DNA of 64,000 bases from contig OZ244871.1 in NCBI GenBank assembly GCA_965221105.1, positions 2,542,001 to 2,606,000 of the forward strand, in the 5' to 3' direction. A model generated the notes under the pieces. That model did not search any database. It was not told where the DNA came from and saw only the letters and a program-made list of their open reading frames with translations. Origin of the DNA: GM7GCV1 sp965221105. Its GTDB lineage: Bacteria; Pseudomonadota; Gammaproteobacteria; Pseudomonadales; GM7GCV1. Position numbers and translations under genes: made by a program. Below are positions 1 to 8,756 of this stretch, one piece after another (within the stretch, counting starts at the first letter, position 1; every line of letters starts with the position of its first letter).

Positions 1-84
1 AAAAAGTTGCACAGGAAGGCATCCTTATGAATGGATAAGATTTTTCGACCCAATTTGTTAGAGAGTCTGAAAAAAGAGTGAACG

Positions 85-513
85 TTATGCTTCTATATTA
101 TGGTTTTTCAGCGGGTAGCCGCGATCCCTGTAAAACCTCCATTTTTCCCTGGATTTATTACGAGCTTCGTGTTCGGCTGGGACAATTTCCAGGAGTCGGG
201 TAAAACGCGAAAATGCAGGTGGCGTAGTATCCGCGAGATTGATCAGTACATCTTGGAAATCTTCTGGTGGATGGTCACAACCCAGTGCGACCCGCTCGGT
301 GACACCTGATTCACTGCAGATCTCATGGGGAACAAAGGCGTCGTCTCTGAACGACCAGAGTTGTTCATTGAGCGCTGCGATCTGATCTGGATTTCTTCCA
401 TGTACGTAGACTGTGGCGGAAGTGCGGGAGGCTCTTTCGGTCAGCTTGCATGCAAGTTCCAGAACGCTTTCCTCGCCGCCGCCCTGAAGTATGTAGAAAT
501 CCACCTGCGTCAT
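85..513 (-). CDS. holC: DNA polymerase III chi subunit
   Basis: The 142-aa product matches HolC, the chi subunit of the polymerase III clamp-loader complex, which binds single-stranded-DNA-binding protein in the cytoplasm. Recognisable family features are the N-terminal VDFYIL strand, the central WSFRDDAFVPH segment, and the C-terminal part ending in a WRFYRDRGYPL motif. The length is usual for the family. It lies 15 bp downstream of pepA on the same strand, the standard gammaproteobacterial pepA-holC order. valS normally follows, but the 84 bp left at the window edge are too short for me to identify its start. The ATG start is the natural one. Identification rests on family recognition. Confidence 0.93.
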   Translation of the reverse strand: MTQVDFYILQGGGEESVLELACKLTERASRTSATVYVHGRNPDQIAALNEQLWSFRDDAFVPHEICSESGVTERVALGCDHPPEDFQDVLINLADTTPPAFSRFTRLLEIVPAEHEARNKSREKWRFYRDRGYPLKNHNIEA

Positions 514-528
514 TGGAATATGCGCTCT

Positions 529-2037
529 TTACTGATTCTGGATCTTTGCCTGGGAACGTAAATAATCTACCAGCAGGCGCACGGGTCGACCCGTAGAACC
601 CTTGGCTTTTCCGCCGCGCCAGGCAGTGCCCGCAGTATCCAGATGCGCCCACTTCTGATCCTGTGTAAAACGGCTCAGGAAACAGGCTGCGGTGACGCTG
701 CCGGCCTCCCGCCCGCCGATATTAGCCATATCAGCAAAGTTACTGTCCAGCTGTTTGTTGTATTCAGGCCAGAGAGGCATTCTCCAGGCCTTGTCGCCAG
801 TCCGCGCACTCGCATCGATCAGCTGCTGGGCCAGTTCATCATCATTCGCGTACAACCCCGACGCATGGCTTCCCAGGGCAACGACGCAGGCTCCGGTCAG
901 TGTCGCAATATCGACGATTGATGCCGGACTGAAGCGCGCAGCATAGGTGAGCGCATCGCAGAGCACCAGCCGGCCTTCGGCATCAGTATTCAGTATCTCG
1001 ATGGTCTTGCCCGACATGGACGTCACGATGTCGCCAGGTTTGGTTGCCTTGCCTCCCGGCATATTTTCCGCTGCCGCGACGATAGCAACCAGATTGATGG
1101 GCAGTTCCAGTTTGATTGTGGCATCGAGGGCACCAAAAACACTTGCTGCGCCACACATGTCGTATTTCATCTCATCCATGGCGGCACCAGGTTTGAGTGA
1201 AATGCCGCCCGAGTCAAAGGTAATCCCTTTGCCGACGAGAACATGGGGAGCCTGTTCCGGCTCGCCTCCCCGATACTGCATCACTATCAATCTGGCTGGC
1301 TGCTCTGAGCCGGCAGACACGGAGAGCAGTGAACCCATGCCCAACTCCTGCATAGCGTCTTCATCCAGAATTTCAGTCTCCAGTGGATGTTCCTCCGCCA
1401 TCCGGCAGGCGAGTCCTGCCAGGTATCTCGGAGTGCAGGCATTACCAGGCATATTGCCTAAATCTCTGGTCATATTGATGCTTTCACCCAACACGGCCGC
1501 CGAACAGACAGTCTCCTCGAGTACCGAATCTCCGCTGATAAGCCCCAGGCTCCTGAGTTTCTGAGGGGGTTTTTTCTTGCTTTTGAAGTCTTCAAATCTG
1601 TACGAACGGAAAGCGAGGCTGAGTACCAGTTCTTCGGCCAGTTGCGGTGCTGACCCCGCCGGAATCAGTCCGTTCAGGTCCACGCCAACTGTCTCGCAGG
1701 GCAGCTCTGAAAGTCGGTCAGCGAGTCTGGATGCGAGTTTGCGTACATCTTGGCCGGACTTGATTTCTGCAGGAAGTCTGTAGAGCAGCAGGGTTTTAAA
1801 CTCAACTGAACCTGATTCATCAGGTTGGCGTTCTGTAGCCGGTAACAGCAGGCTCTGGAACGCCTTGTCTCCAAGGGCACCTGACTGCATTGCGCTCTTG
1901 ATGAGTAATGCTATTTCTGGCTCAACGCCATCAACCTCTTGTGCATCCTGCCCCACGAATACTGTGAGACAATTTACGCCCAGTTCATCCAGACTTCTGA
2001 AAGTGGGTTTATTGAGTATCCATGCGTTACACTGCAT
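529..2037 (-). CDS. pepA: Leucyl aminopeptidase (cytosol aminopeptidase, M17)
   Basis: This 502-aa protein is a family M17 aminopeptidase that removes N-terminal residues from peptides in the cytoplasm. In other gammaproteobacteria PepA also acts as a DNA-binding protein. The C-terminal half holds the di-metal catalytic signatures GKGITFDSGGISL and NTDAEGRLVLCDAL, with metal-binding Asp/Glu and the catalytic Lys and Arg visible. The N-terminal third is the less conserved non-catalytic domain. The length equals that of the E. coli enzyme. It is probably co-transcribed with holC downstream and is divergent from lptF across a 158-bp intergenic region that should hold both promoters. Confidence 0.95.
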   Translation of the reverse strand: MQCNAWILNKPTFRSLDELGVNCLTVFVGQDAQEVDGVEPEIALLIKSAMQSGALGDKAFQSLLLPATERQPDESGSVEFKTLLLYRLPAEIKSGQDVRKLASRLADRLSELPCETVGVDLNGLIPAGSAPQLAEELVLSLAFRSYRFEDFKSKKKPPQKLRSLGLISGDSVLEETVCSAAVLGESINMTRDLGNMPGNACTPRYLAGLACRMAEEHPLETEILDEDAMQELGMGSLLSVSAGSEQPARLIVMQYRGGEPEQAPHVLVGKGITFDSGGISLKPGAAMDEMKYDMCGAASVFGALDATIKLELPINLVAIVAAAENMPGGKATKPGDIVTSMSGKTIEILNTDAEGRLVLCDALTYAARFSPASIVDIATLTGACVVALGSHASGLYANDDELAQQLIDASARTGDKAWRMPLWPEYNKQLDSNFADMANIGGREAGSVTAACFLSRFTQDQKWAHLDTAGTAWRGGKAKGSTGRPVRLLVDYLRSQAKIQNQ

Positions 2038-2195
2038 CGTACGTGCTCTCTGTAGTGAGTGGATTGCCCTGATGATGAAGATCGGACCACCTATTGGGTT
2101 GCCGACACAGGTTCATGCCGGAACTTCCTCTGCTTGCCTGAGTGGCTCAGCGGGCATTACGCCAGTAATGTGCCAGTAATGTAGTGTAAGCCAAC

Positions 2196-3320
2196 ATGAT
2201 CATTGCACGATACCTTTCCACAAAAATTTTGTATTCCACTCTGGGTGTCGCTCTGGTTTTGAGTCTGGTGGTTATGAGCGGCCGGATGGCCCGATACATC
2301 TCGGCAGCTGCAGAAGGCCAATTGGCTGTCAGTCTGGTGTTTCCGGTTGTCTTTTTTCGTATGCCGCAGCTCCTTGAAATAATTTTGCCGGTGTCGCTGC
2401 TTCTGGGAATCATGCTGTCCATTGGAGAGCGCTATGAAAATAACGAGATGACAGTGGTTCAGGCAACCGGCATCAGCCAGGGCCGGATTGTTCTGATCGG
2501 AATGACTGCAGCATTCTTCGTTGCCGTGGTGGTAGCCATGTTGACGTTCTATGTGTCACCCAAGGGCAATAGTTATGTGGGTACGCTGGTGAATACTCAG
2601 GGGCTGAAGAGCGAATTGAGCAGTCTCGCTCCAAATACCTTTTACGAGTTGAAAAACAGGGGTGGTACCGTCTATGCGGGAGTTGTGGATGCGGAGCGAA
2701 TGGGTATGGAGCGTGTCTTTGTATTCAGATCAGGATCCGTGCGCGAGGAGCATGCAACACCGAATCCCTTTGACAGAGCGCGTCAGACGATTATCTATGC
2801 GGCAAAGGGGTACCAGGAATTCCGTGATGACGGAGGTTTCTATTTTGTCCTGGAAAACGGCGTACAGTTTGAAGGTGAACCTGGAGCCAGCGATTTTGTG
2901 GTCACTGAATTTGAAAAGTACAGCCAGAAGATTGAGCGCCCGGATGAAACCGTCAATGTAGTTACGACGACATCCGAATCAGCGTTGCTGACACAGCTGC
3001 TGGGAAAAACAGATGCGGACTCAATCGCCGAACTGCACTGGCGCTTGTCGCTGCCGATTTCGGTCTTGATACTCGCCACGATCGGGATATCGTTGAGCCG
3101 CTCCAATCCGCGTCAGGGACGCTACCACCTGCTGATTCCGGCGCTGGTGCTGTTTCTTTTCTATATCGCGCTGCTGAATATTGGCCGGGAGGCAGTTGCC
3201 GAATCCGGCAGCAGTGCTTTGACAGATATCTGGCTGGTGCATCTCGGCTTCGCGGCTCTGGCTGGGGGCCTTCATTTCTGGCCAGCGTTGCGCCTCGCCC
3301 AGATGCGCTGGAAGCGTTAG
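2196..3320 (+). CDS. lptF: LPS export ABC transporter permease LptF
   Basis: This 374-aa inner-membrane protein is one of the two transmembrane subunits of the LptB2FG complex, which extracts lipopolysaccharide from the inner membrane. It has three predicted N-terminal membrane segments (one in the first 35 residues, two more by about residue 125), a large periplasmic beta-jellyroll region to about residue 270, and three C-terminal membrane segments. It begins MIIARYLSTK, a typical LptF N-terminus. The lptG gene follows after 11 bp. The pair being divergent from pepA-holC is a conserved gammaproteobacterial arrangement. Confidence 0.94.
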   Translation: MIIARYLSTKILYSTLGVALVLSLVVMSGRMARYISAAAEGQLAVSLVFPVVFFRMPQLLEIILPVSLLLGIMLSIGERYENNEMTVVQATGISQGRIVLIGMTAAFFVAVVVAMLTFYVSPKGNSYVGTLVNTQGLKSELSSLAPNTFYELKNRGGTVYAGVVDAERMGMERVFVFRSGSVREEHATPNPFDRARQTIIYAAKGYQEFRDDGGFYFVLENGVQFEGEPGASDFVVTEFEKYSQKIERPDETVNVVTTTSESALLTQLLGKTDADSIAELHWRLSLPISVLILATIGISLSRSNPRQGRYHLLIPALVLFLFYIALLNIGREAVAESGSSALTDIWLVHLGFAALAGGLHFWPALRLAQMRWKR

Positions 3321-3331
3321 CTGGAGCGATC

Positions 3332-4399
3332 ATGGCCGTTCTGGATCGGTACCTGTTCCGTATTATCGGGCAAGCCATACTTGCAGTACTTCTGGTTATC
3401 CTGGGTTTGGATGCTCTCATCATACTGGTTGATGAGATGACCGAGACCCGGGCCGGATACGGAACCGCGCAGGTGTTGCTCTATATCCTCTTCAAGCTTC
3501 CGGCAAGCCTGTCTGAATACGCACCCTACGCAGCACTGATCGGCGTCATGGCTGGCTTGGGACTGCTTGCGAACAGAGGTGAGCTGACCGTGATTCGCGC
3601 GGTTGGGGTGCCCATTGTGCGAGTCGCCTGGATGGTGGTGAAGCCCGCATTGGTACTTGTTCTCGTCGTGTTGCTGGTGAGTGAGTTTGTAGCGCCATCA
3701 CTTGAGCAACGAGCCGAGGGTGAGCGCAGTCTCAAGCGCGGAGATGGGCCACAAATCGAGGAAGATGGTCTCTGGATGTTTGACCAGGGTGCCTATGTAC
3801 ACGTCAATGCAGTCTATCCCGATGGGCGCCTCTACGGCGTGTCCCGATATCATGTCGATTTCGATGAAACGACTCTGGAGGTGCGGCAGGCTGAACAAAG
3901 CCAGTTTGATATAAGCAGTCAGCAGTGGCACGAGAGGGAAGTGCGCTGGACCAGTGTACGCCCTGAGTCGGTAATCTCTGGCAGTGAATCCGGAGATGTC
4001 TGGCGCACCAAGCTCCACCCCAATCTCTTGAATATGTCAGCGCTGGACGCCACGCAGATGTCGATCCGGGACCTGGGCAGGTTCAGTTCCTACCTGCGCG
4101 GAGAGGGGACTGCGCAAGCGCGCGAGTACGAGGTGGAATACTGGAAAAAACTGTTCACACCACTGAGCATAGCCTCTCTGGTGTTTGTCGGCATGTCGTT
4201 CGTGCTTGGTTCCAACCGCCAGGTTACACTCAGTGAACGTGTCTTCGTCGGGGTTATGGTGTCCACGGCCTTTCGACTCCTGCAGGATATATTCGGTCCG
4301 GCAGCTGTGGTTTGGGGATTTCATGCCTTGTGGGCCGTTGGCATCCCCATAGTGTTGACGACTGTGTTGGGCTGTGTGCTTATTCGGCTGCGCACCTGA
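3332..4399 (+). CDS. lptG: LPS export ABC transporter permease LptG
   Basis: This 355-aa partner of LptF has the same plan: N-terminal membrane segments, a periplasmic jellyroll of roughly 150 residues, and C-terminal membrane segments. The start MAVLDRYLFRIIGQAI and the following membrane helix with LVDEMTE are characteristic of LptG. It is probably translationally coupled to lptF and converges with msbA, whose end lies only 13 bp away. It works in the inner membrane with LptF and LptB (not in this window) to pass LPS to LptC. Confidence 0.94.
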   Translation: MAVLDRYLFRIIGQAILAVLLVILGLDALIILVDEMTETRAGYGTAQVLLYILFKLPASLSEYAPYAALIGVMAGLGLLANRGELTVIRAVGVPIVRVAWMVVKPALVLVLVVLLVSEFVAPSLEQRAEGERSLKRGDGPQIEEDGLWMFDQGAYVHVNAVYPDGRLYGVSRYHVDFDETTLEVRQAEQSQFDISSQQWHEREVRWTSVRPESVISGSESGDVWRTKLHPNLLNMSALDATQMSIRDLGRFSSYLRGEGTAQAREYEVEYWKKLFTPLSIASLVFVGMSFVLGSNRQVTLSERVFVGVMVSTAFRLLQDIFGPAAVVWGFHALWAVGIPIVLTTVLGCVLIRLRT

Positions 4400-4412
4400 T
4401 GTCGCGTATCCG

Positions 4413-6236
4413 TTATGAGCGAGTGCGTCTGTTTTCGAAGTGATTTCGGTACAACTCTGCGTAGGCACCGCCGGCTTCGAGCAACTGGCTGTGCGTGCCG
4501 GTTTCAACGATTTCTCCCTGATCGATCACTGCTATTCTGTCTGCTCGCTCAATCGTTGACAGTCGATGGGCAATCACCAGGGTGGTGCGAGTTGCCATAA
4601 TTTCCTCGAGTGCATCCTGAATATAGCGCTCGGATTCGGCGTCCAGTGCCGAGGTGGCTTCGTCAAGAATGACAATGGGAGTGTCTTTCAGGAACGCCCG
4701 CGCCAGTGCCAGCCGTTGACGCTGACCACCAGAGAGCGCAGCACCATCCTCTTCAATCTGTGTTTCCATGCCCTGGGGCAGACTCTCTATGAATTCCATT
4801 GCATGTGCGGAACGGGCCGCACGTATCACAGCCTCTGGATCAGCACCTTCAAGTTCCCCGTAGGCGATATTATCGAGCACGCTACCTTTAAACAGCACAA
4901 TCTGCTGACTGACCATGGCGATCTGTCTTCGCAAGTCCTGAAGCCGATACTTTTCCACTGGCTGTCCATCCAGATAAAGCTGCCCATCTGGCAGCAGATT
5001 GTGGCGTGCTACCAGCGACACAAGCGTAGATTTCCCGGCTCCGGAACGGCCCACCAGTGCAAGGGTTTGCCCTGGTGCGATGTGCAAACTGATATTCCGA
5101 AGTGCGGGTGTGTCAGCACCGGGATAGGTGAAGCTGAGGTCTCTGAATTCGATTTCCCCCCGAGCCCGGTCCAGCGACAGTTTCCCCTCATCAGGCTCTG
5201 GTGCTTCGTCCAGGGTTGCGAAGATACTTTCAGCAGCAGCTATGCCTTTCTGAATGTTGGTGTTGATGCCTGTCAACTGACGCAACGGGCGGGTAATCAT
5301 GGCGGCTGCTGTAATGTAGGCAAGAAAATCCCCTGTATCCATGCTGCCCTTGAGCTGCGGGCTGAGGCCAATCCACACCAGGACCGCCAGCGAGATGAAC
5401 GTAAGAATCTGCACCAGGGGACTGCTTACTTCTGTGACCCGGGCCAGTTTGAGGCTCTGTCGGAGATTGGATTCGCTCGCCGTCTTAAATCGGTTCTGCT
5501 CATAGTTCTGAGCTCCATAGATCTTCACTTCCGAGATGCCCCTGACGGTTTCGGAAGTCACCTGTGTAACACGACCTATGGCGTTCTGGATGCGGCGGCT
5601 GTACTTGCGCAAGAATCGTGACGCAAGCGAAACCACAACGCCGATAAGCGGGGCAACCAGCAGGAATACGAGCGTGAGCTTCCAGTTCTTGGATAACAGA
5701 AATACCAGCAGGGCGATCACGGTTAGACCTTCACGAACCAGGGTACGCACCGCATCTGTAGCCGCAGCTGTAATCTGCTCGACGTTGTATATGATCAGTG
5801 AGATCACGCTACTGTTGCCGTGCGTGTTAAAGTAACTGACGGGAAGATCATTGATGTGCCTAAACAGGTGCTGGCGAATATCGTGCACCAGATTGCGGCC
5901 AATCATCGCTATGTAGTAGCCACCAAGATAGGAGCCCAGGCCTCTGCTGAGCGCAAGGACAACAATAAACAGTGGCAGAGCGGCACGAAGTTGCTCTGCG
6001 GATTCTACAGGGTACAGAGTATCAAACAGGCCACTGATTTCATTGGAATCACCGAATACTGCAGGCAGATATTCCATCAGGGCTGCCTGGCCGGCGAGGG
6101 TTGCACCGTAGATGACATAACCCAGAAAACTGAGGGCAAACGCCGTCCAGTAGGGCAGCACATAGCTCAGCAGCCTCCGGTACACCTGCCAGCCAGCAGG
6201 TTTGTGGTAATCTTGAGTACCCTTCATCACGTGCAC
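4413..6236 (-). CDS. msbA: Lipid A / phospholipid flippase ABC exporter MsbA
   Basis: The 607-aa half-transporter has an N-terminal six-helix exporter domain (about residues 20-345) and a C-terminal nucleotide-binding domain. The latter shows Walker A (GRSGAGKST), the signature LSGGQRQRLALARA, Walker B ending in ILDEATSALD, and a following H-loop (VIAHRLST). The family flips lipid A-core from the inner to the outer leaflet of the inner membrane. Its position next to lptFG fits an LPS transport role. The subfamily call, MsbA rather than another ABC exporter, rests on overall similarity and context. An RDD protein is encoded 30 bp upstream on the same strand. Confidence 0.85.
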   Translation of the reverse strand: MHVMKGTQDYHKPAGWQVYRRLLSYVLPYWTAFALSFLGYVIYGATLAGQAALMEYLPAVFGDSNEISGLFDTLYPVESAEQLRAALPLFIVVLALSRGLGSYLGGYYIAMIGRNLVHDIRQHLFRHINDLPVSYFNTHGNSSVISLIIYNVEQITAAATDAVRTLVREGLTVIALLVFLLSKNWKLTLVFLLVAPLIGVVVSLASRFLRKYSRRIQNAIGRVTQVTSETVRGISEVKIYGAQNYEQNRFKTASESNLRQSLKLARVTEVSSPLVQILTFISLAVLVWIGLSPQLKGSMDTGDFLAYITAAAMITRPLRQLTGINTNIQKGIAAAESIFATLDEAPEPDEGKLSLDRARGEIEFRDLSFTYPGADTPALRNISLHIAPGQTLALVGRSGAGKSTLVSLVARHNLLPDGQLYLDGQPVEKYRLQDLRRQIAMVSQQIVLFKGSVLDNIAYGELEGADPEAVIRAARSAHAMEFIESLPQGMETQIEEDGAALSGGQRQRLALARAFLKDTPIVILDEATSALDAESERYIQDALEEIMATRTTLVIAHRLSTIERADRIAVIDQGEIVETGTHSQLLEAGGAYAELYRNHFENRRTRS

Positions 6237-6266
6237 CGGATGCCGAAACGATTTCCCTGAATGTGC

Positions 6267-6785
6267 CTAGGCCTTGATCTTGGGTGTCACTACAACCTGC
6301 GTTGAAGACACTATGTCGTGCAGCGTACGGTTGTGTTTGTCGAGGAGCGAATACAAAAACCCCAAGCCAAATACTGTCAGCGAGACTGTTCCAGCCAGAG
6401 CCCTCAGGGTGAGTTGGGCCCAGCTTGGGCGGTTCCCGTCAAGATCAGTCAGACGCAGGCGCCAGGTTTGCATACCCAGGGTAGCAGACCGAGTGCGCCA
6501 GAAGCTGATATAGAAGAGCGCCAAACTGAGGTAGAGGCCCATTTGATAGATGGGCCCGTTTAGCATGGGTCTGAAGTCCTCGTCGGCAATCAGGACACTG
6601 GAACTCCCGGGAGGTGCCTCAACACTCAGTCCCCGAGGTTCCAGCCCCAAGTGCTGCATGATCAGAGTGGCGATCAGGGTGTAGAGAAAAGCCACAGCGA
6701 ACAGGAGGAACAGGTCATATATACCCGCGGCCATTCGTCTGAGCAGGTTCGCGCTGGGCAGGCTTTCCAGATCAACAGATTGCAT
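6267..6785 (-). CDS. RDD family membrane protein
   Basis: This 172-aa protein has the RDD-domain layout: an N-terminal segment LLRRMAAGIYDLFLLF with the conserved Arg and Asp of the first helix, a second helix after a periplasmic loop, and a C-terminal helix (TVFGLGFLYSLLD) followed by a DIVSSTQVV end. It should be an inner-membrane protein. The function of most RDD proteins is unknown; some have been linked to Na+ or Li+ transport. It is upstream of msbA on the same strand with a 30-bp gap, so the two may be co-transcribed. Confidence 0.8.
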   Translation of the reverse strand: MQSVDLESLPSANLLRRMAAGIYDLFLLFAVAFLYTLIATLIMQHLGLEPRGLSVEAPPGSSSVLIADEDFRPMLNGPIYQMGLYLSLALFYISFWRTRSATLGMQTWRLRLTDLDGNRPSWAQLTLRALAGTVSLTVFGLGFLYSLLDKHNRTLHDIVSSTQVVVTPKIKA

Positions 6786-6924
6786 GAAAGGCAGATCTCT
6801 GGATAGCAGCGGTCTGGAGCGTGGAGTACATGGCTTGATGCCTGCTGGTAGAGCTGGTGCTGGACCGAAAGCCTGCGCGCCTTCTGTCCTGCCAAGCTGC
6901 AGGTGTTTGGCCGGTTGAGATTTT

Positions 6925-7704
6925 TTAATTCACAGGTTTACGAAACTTCAGGGTAAAGCGGTCGCTGTTGGTGCCCAAGGTTTCATGGCGAGTGTCATGT
7001 ACCAACTGGTCGACCGGGTTGTGATGCAGATCTGAGTACGCTTCAAAAACAAAGCCTGCGTCAAGAAGTTCCTTGATGATCAATACGGGGTCAGTACGTC
7101 GCCAGGTTTCGGCTGTTTCGGGTGACATGTGGCGACCTGTATGGCCAAGTACCCCGTACACTCCTCCGGGCGCCAGTGCCTCGTAGACTGCCTGGTTGAG
7201 CGCTTTCCGCGCTGCGGGTGTTAAATTGTGAACATTTCTGAAGGTCAGTGCCATATCGAGGTTGTCCACACCGAGATTTCCCGGACCCAGATTGAACTTG
7301 TATCCCGGGACCTCAGCGCGCTGGAATTCAAATCCGCTGCCTGCCGGTAGGACGTATTCCAGTCCTTCTTCCTGAAGCTTGAGCCGACTGGGATCGTAAC
7401 CGACTGCCAGGTACAGCTGTCCTTTCTCCCTGAGAAACGGACCCAGTATGTGCGTGTACCAGCCACCGCCGGGGACCAGTTCGAGCACCCTCATATCTTC
7501 ACCAATACCAAAGAACTCAAGGGTTTTCTGTGGTCGACGATAGGAATCCCTCGCCCGGTCCTCGGCAGACCGGTTCGGCGATGCAATGGCGGCTTCAAGC
7601 AATTCGGAAGTGTCAGCGCCGGCTATTGCGGAACTGGAGAGTGTTGGCAGCAGTAGAACCCCGCAGAGCAGAGCTGCAGGCAGGCGCAAATTTTCTGTGT
7701 TCAT
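6925..7704 (-). CDS. Exported class I SAM-dependent methyltransferase (COG4798-like)
   Basis: The 259-aa product begins with a Sec-type signal peptide: a hydrophobic stretch after MNTENLRLPAALL, with a likely cleavage after SSAIA. A Rossmann methyltransferase core follows, with the SAM-binding motif MRVLELVPGGGWYT and a later DMALTFRNVHNL segment. This matches a family of predicted periplasmic methyltransferases whose substrate is unknown. An exported SAM-dependent enzyme is odd because SAM is cytoplasmic. The gene lies 17 bp downstream of the yjbR-like gene and is probably co-transcribed with it. Confidence 0.72.
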   Translation of the reverse strand: MNTENLRLPAALLCGVLLLPTLSSSAIAGADTSELLEAAIASPNRSAEDRARDSYRRPQKTLEFFGIGEDMRVLELVPGGGWYTHILGPFLREKGQLYLAVGYDPSRLKLQEEGLEYVLPAGSGFEFQRAEVPGYKFNLGPGNLGVDNLDMALTFRNVHNLTPAARKALNQAVYEALAPGGVYGVLGHTGRHMSPETAETWRRTDPVLIIKELLDAGFVFEAYSDLHHNPVDQLVHDTRHETLGTNSDRFTLKFRKPVN

Positions 7705-7721
7705 TGGGCAGGTACCTCAAG

Positions 7722-8102
7722 TTAATTGTCTGGATAGGAGTGCTGTATCAGGGATTCCCGATGGGATTTTTTCAGTCTACTCAGCACCAAATTATACGAC
7801 TGGTCGATCATGCGGTGTAGTTCGGAAACCGGAACCCCGTCGTCGAGAAGGACCGTGTTCCAGTGACGCTTGTTCATGTGATAGTCCGGTGTTACGGACG
7901 GGAAGATATCCCTGAGTGCCCATGCTTGGTCGGGATCACATTTCAGGTTCACTCGTGCAACGGCATCTCGTACATACAGTATTGCGAACATTGTGTCCCT
8001 GAGCCTAAACACGGCAAAATCCGGCCCACAGGGAAAGTCTTCGCGTGCCTCTGGCTCGTTGAGCAGGTATGCTCTGGTCTGATCGTATCGCATCGCATGC
8101 AC
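7722..8102 (-). CDS. MmcQ/YjbR family DNA-binding-like protein
   Basis: The 126-aa product has the YjbR/CyaY-like fold signature: a GPDFAVFRLRDTMFAIL strand pair, VNLKCDPDQAWALR, and a conserved HMNKRHWNTVLLDDGVP motif. Family members are small cytoplasmic proteins with a double-wing DNA-binding-like fold and no settled function. It starts at an ATG just before the short heptamer repeat array and is followed by the exported methyltransferase gene. Confidence 0.85.
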   Translation of the reverse strand: MHAMRYDQTRAYLLNEPEAREDFPCGPDFAVFRLRDTMFAILYVRDAVARVNLKCDPDQAWALRDIFPSVTPDYHMNKRHWNTVLLDDGVPVSELHRMIDQSYNLVLSRLKKSHRESLIQHSYPDN

Positions 8103-8131
8103 AAGTGTTCGGTTGTCCCGCCGGGTTCGGG

Positions 8132-8168
8132 CTCCAGCCTCCAGCCTCCAGCCTCCAGCCTCCAGCCT
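8132..8168. repeat. Short tandem repeat, 5.3 copies of CTCCAGC
   Basis: Five perfect head-to-tail copies of the heptamer CTCCAGC (8132-8166) are followed by CT. The array lies in the 159-bp gap between the divergent yjbR-like gene and the small lipoprotein gene. A 7-bp unit is prone to slippage, so copy number may vary and change promoter spacing. Confidence 0.95.
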
Positions 8169-8261
8169 ATCGGCAATACAGGGTACAATGATGCGCCTAT
8201 GAAAACCATGGTTTCATCACGCCTGCGTCGACAACCTGGCAGCCAGACAGGAGACTGCCTT

Positions 8262-8534
8262 ATGAGAGCATGCATGCTTGTAATGGTTCTGAGCCTGGGT
8301 GGTTGCGGTATGTTTTCGTCCGAGCCGGAACAATCCCGCAGATCGGCAGACCAGACCAACTGGTATCAGTGTCGTGCGGACGCCGCACGGGACGCATGGG
8401 TTTGCGTTGGCTCAGAGGATACTCCGCGAAGGGTTCCCTCAACCGGAGCAGATCCCCATGATGACCGATCATACGAGACGCAGACCGAGACGCGCAGCAC
8501 TTCGGTCAGCAGCCCATCGATCAGAACGAACTGA
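8262..8534 (+). CDS. Small putative lipoprotein
   Basis: A 90-aa product starting at the ATG at 8262, chosen because a purine-rich AGGAG lies just upstream and the reading begins directly with a lipoprotein signal peptide. The lipobox is LSLGGC, putting the lipidated Cys near residue 15. The mature part is short, hydrophilic and probably disordered, with two more Cys (YQCRAD and WVCVG). I do not recognise a family. It is likely anchored to the outer membrane. The 220 bp between it and the LysR gene contain no gene I can support. Confidence 0.6.
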   Translation: MRACMLVMVLSLGGCGMFSSEPEQSRRSADQTNWYQCRADAARDAWVCVGSEDTPRRVPSTGADPHDDRSYETQTETRSTSVSSPSIRTN

Positions 8535-8756
8535 TTGTATCAACTGGGAGCTTTCTCAAGCCCTGACGAGCGCGGTGCGCGCGTTGCAAGGTACCACCCA
8601 CGCATGGGTGCAGACTCGCACATGGTGATCGTCGCTGGAAGATCTCGGTAGCACCGCGTGCTCAGGTATTGTGATAATCCTGGCATGGATCCCCCGGTCT
8701 TCTTTCGTGGCGATTATCGCGAATTGCAACCGATCTAAATTTGGACATTCGGAGAA

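Noticed and set aside
947..1564. Long plus-strand ORF of 205 aa
   Set aside because: Entirely antisense to pepA, Ser/Pro-rich low-complexity translation, no ribosome binding site or family resemblance.
4566..5621. Plus-strand ORF of 351 aa
   Set aside because: Antisense to msbA, whose motifs are unambiguous; translation has no recognisable domain.
8132..8168. Possible CRISPR array
   Set aside because: The unit is 7 bp with no spacers; it is a simple tandem repeat.
8595..8610. Hairpin CACCCA-4 nt-TGGGTG as a possible terminator
   Set aside because: Only a 6-bp stem and no following T-run, so not a convincing intrinsic terminator.
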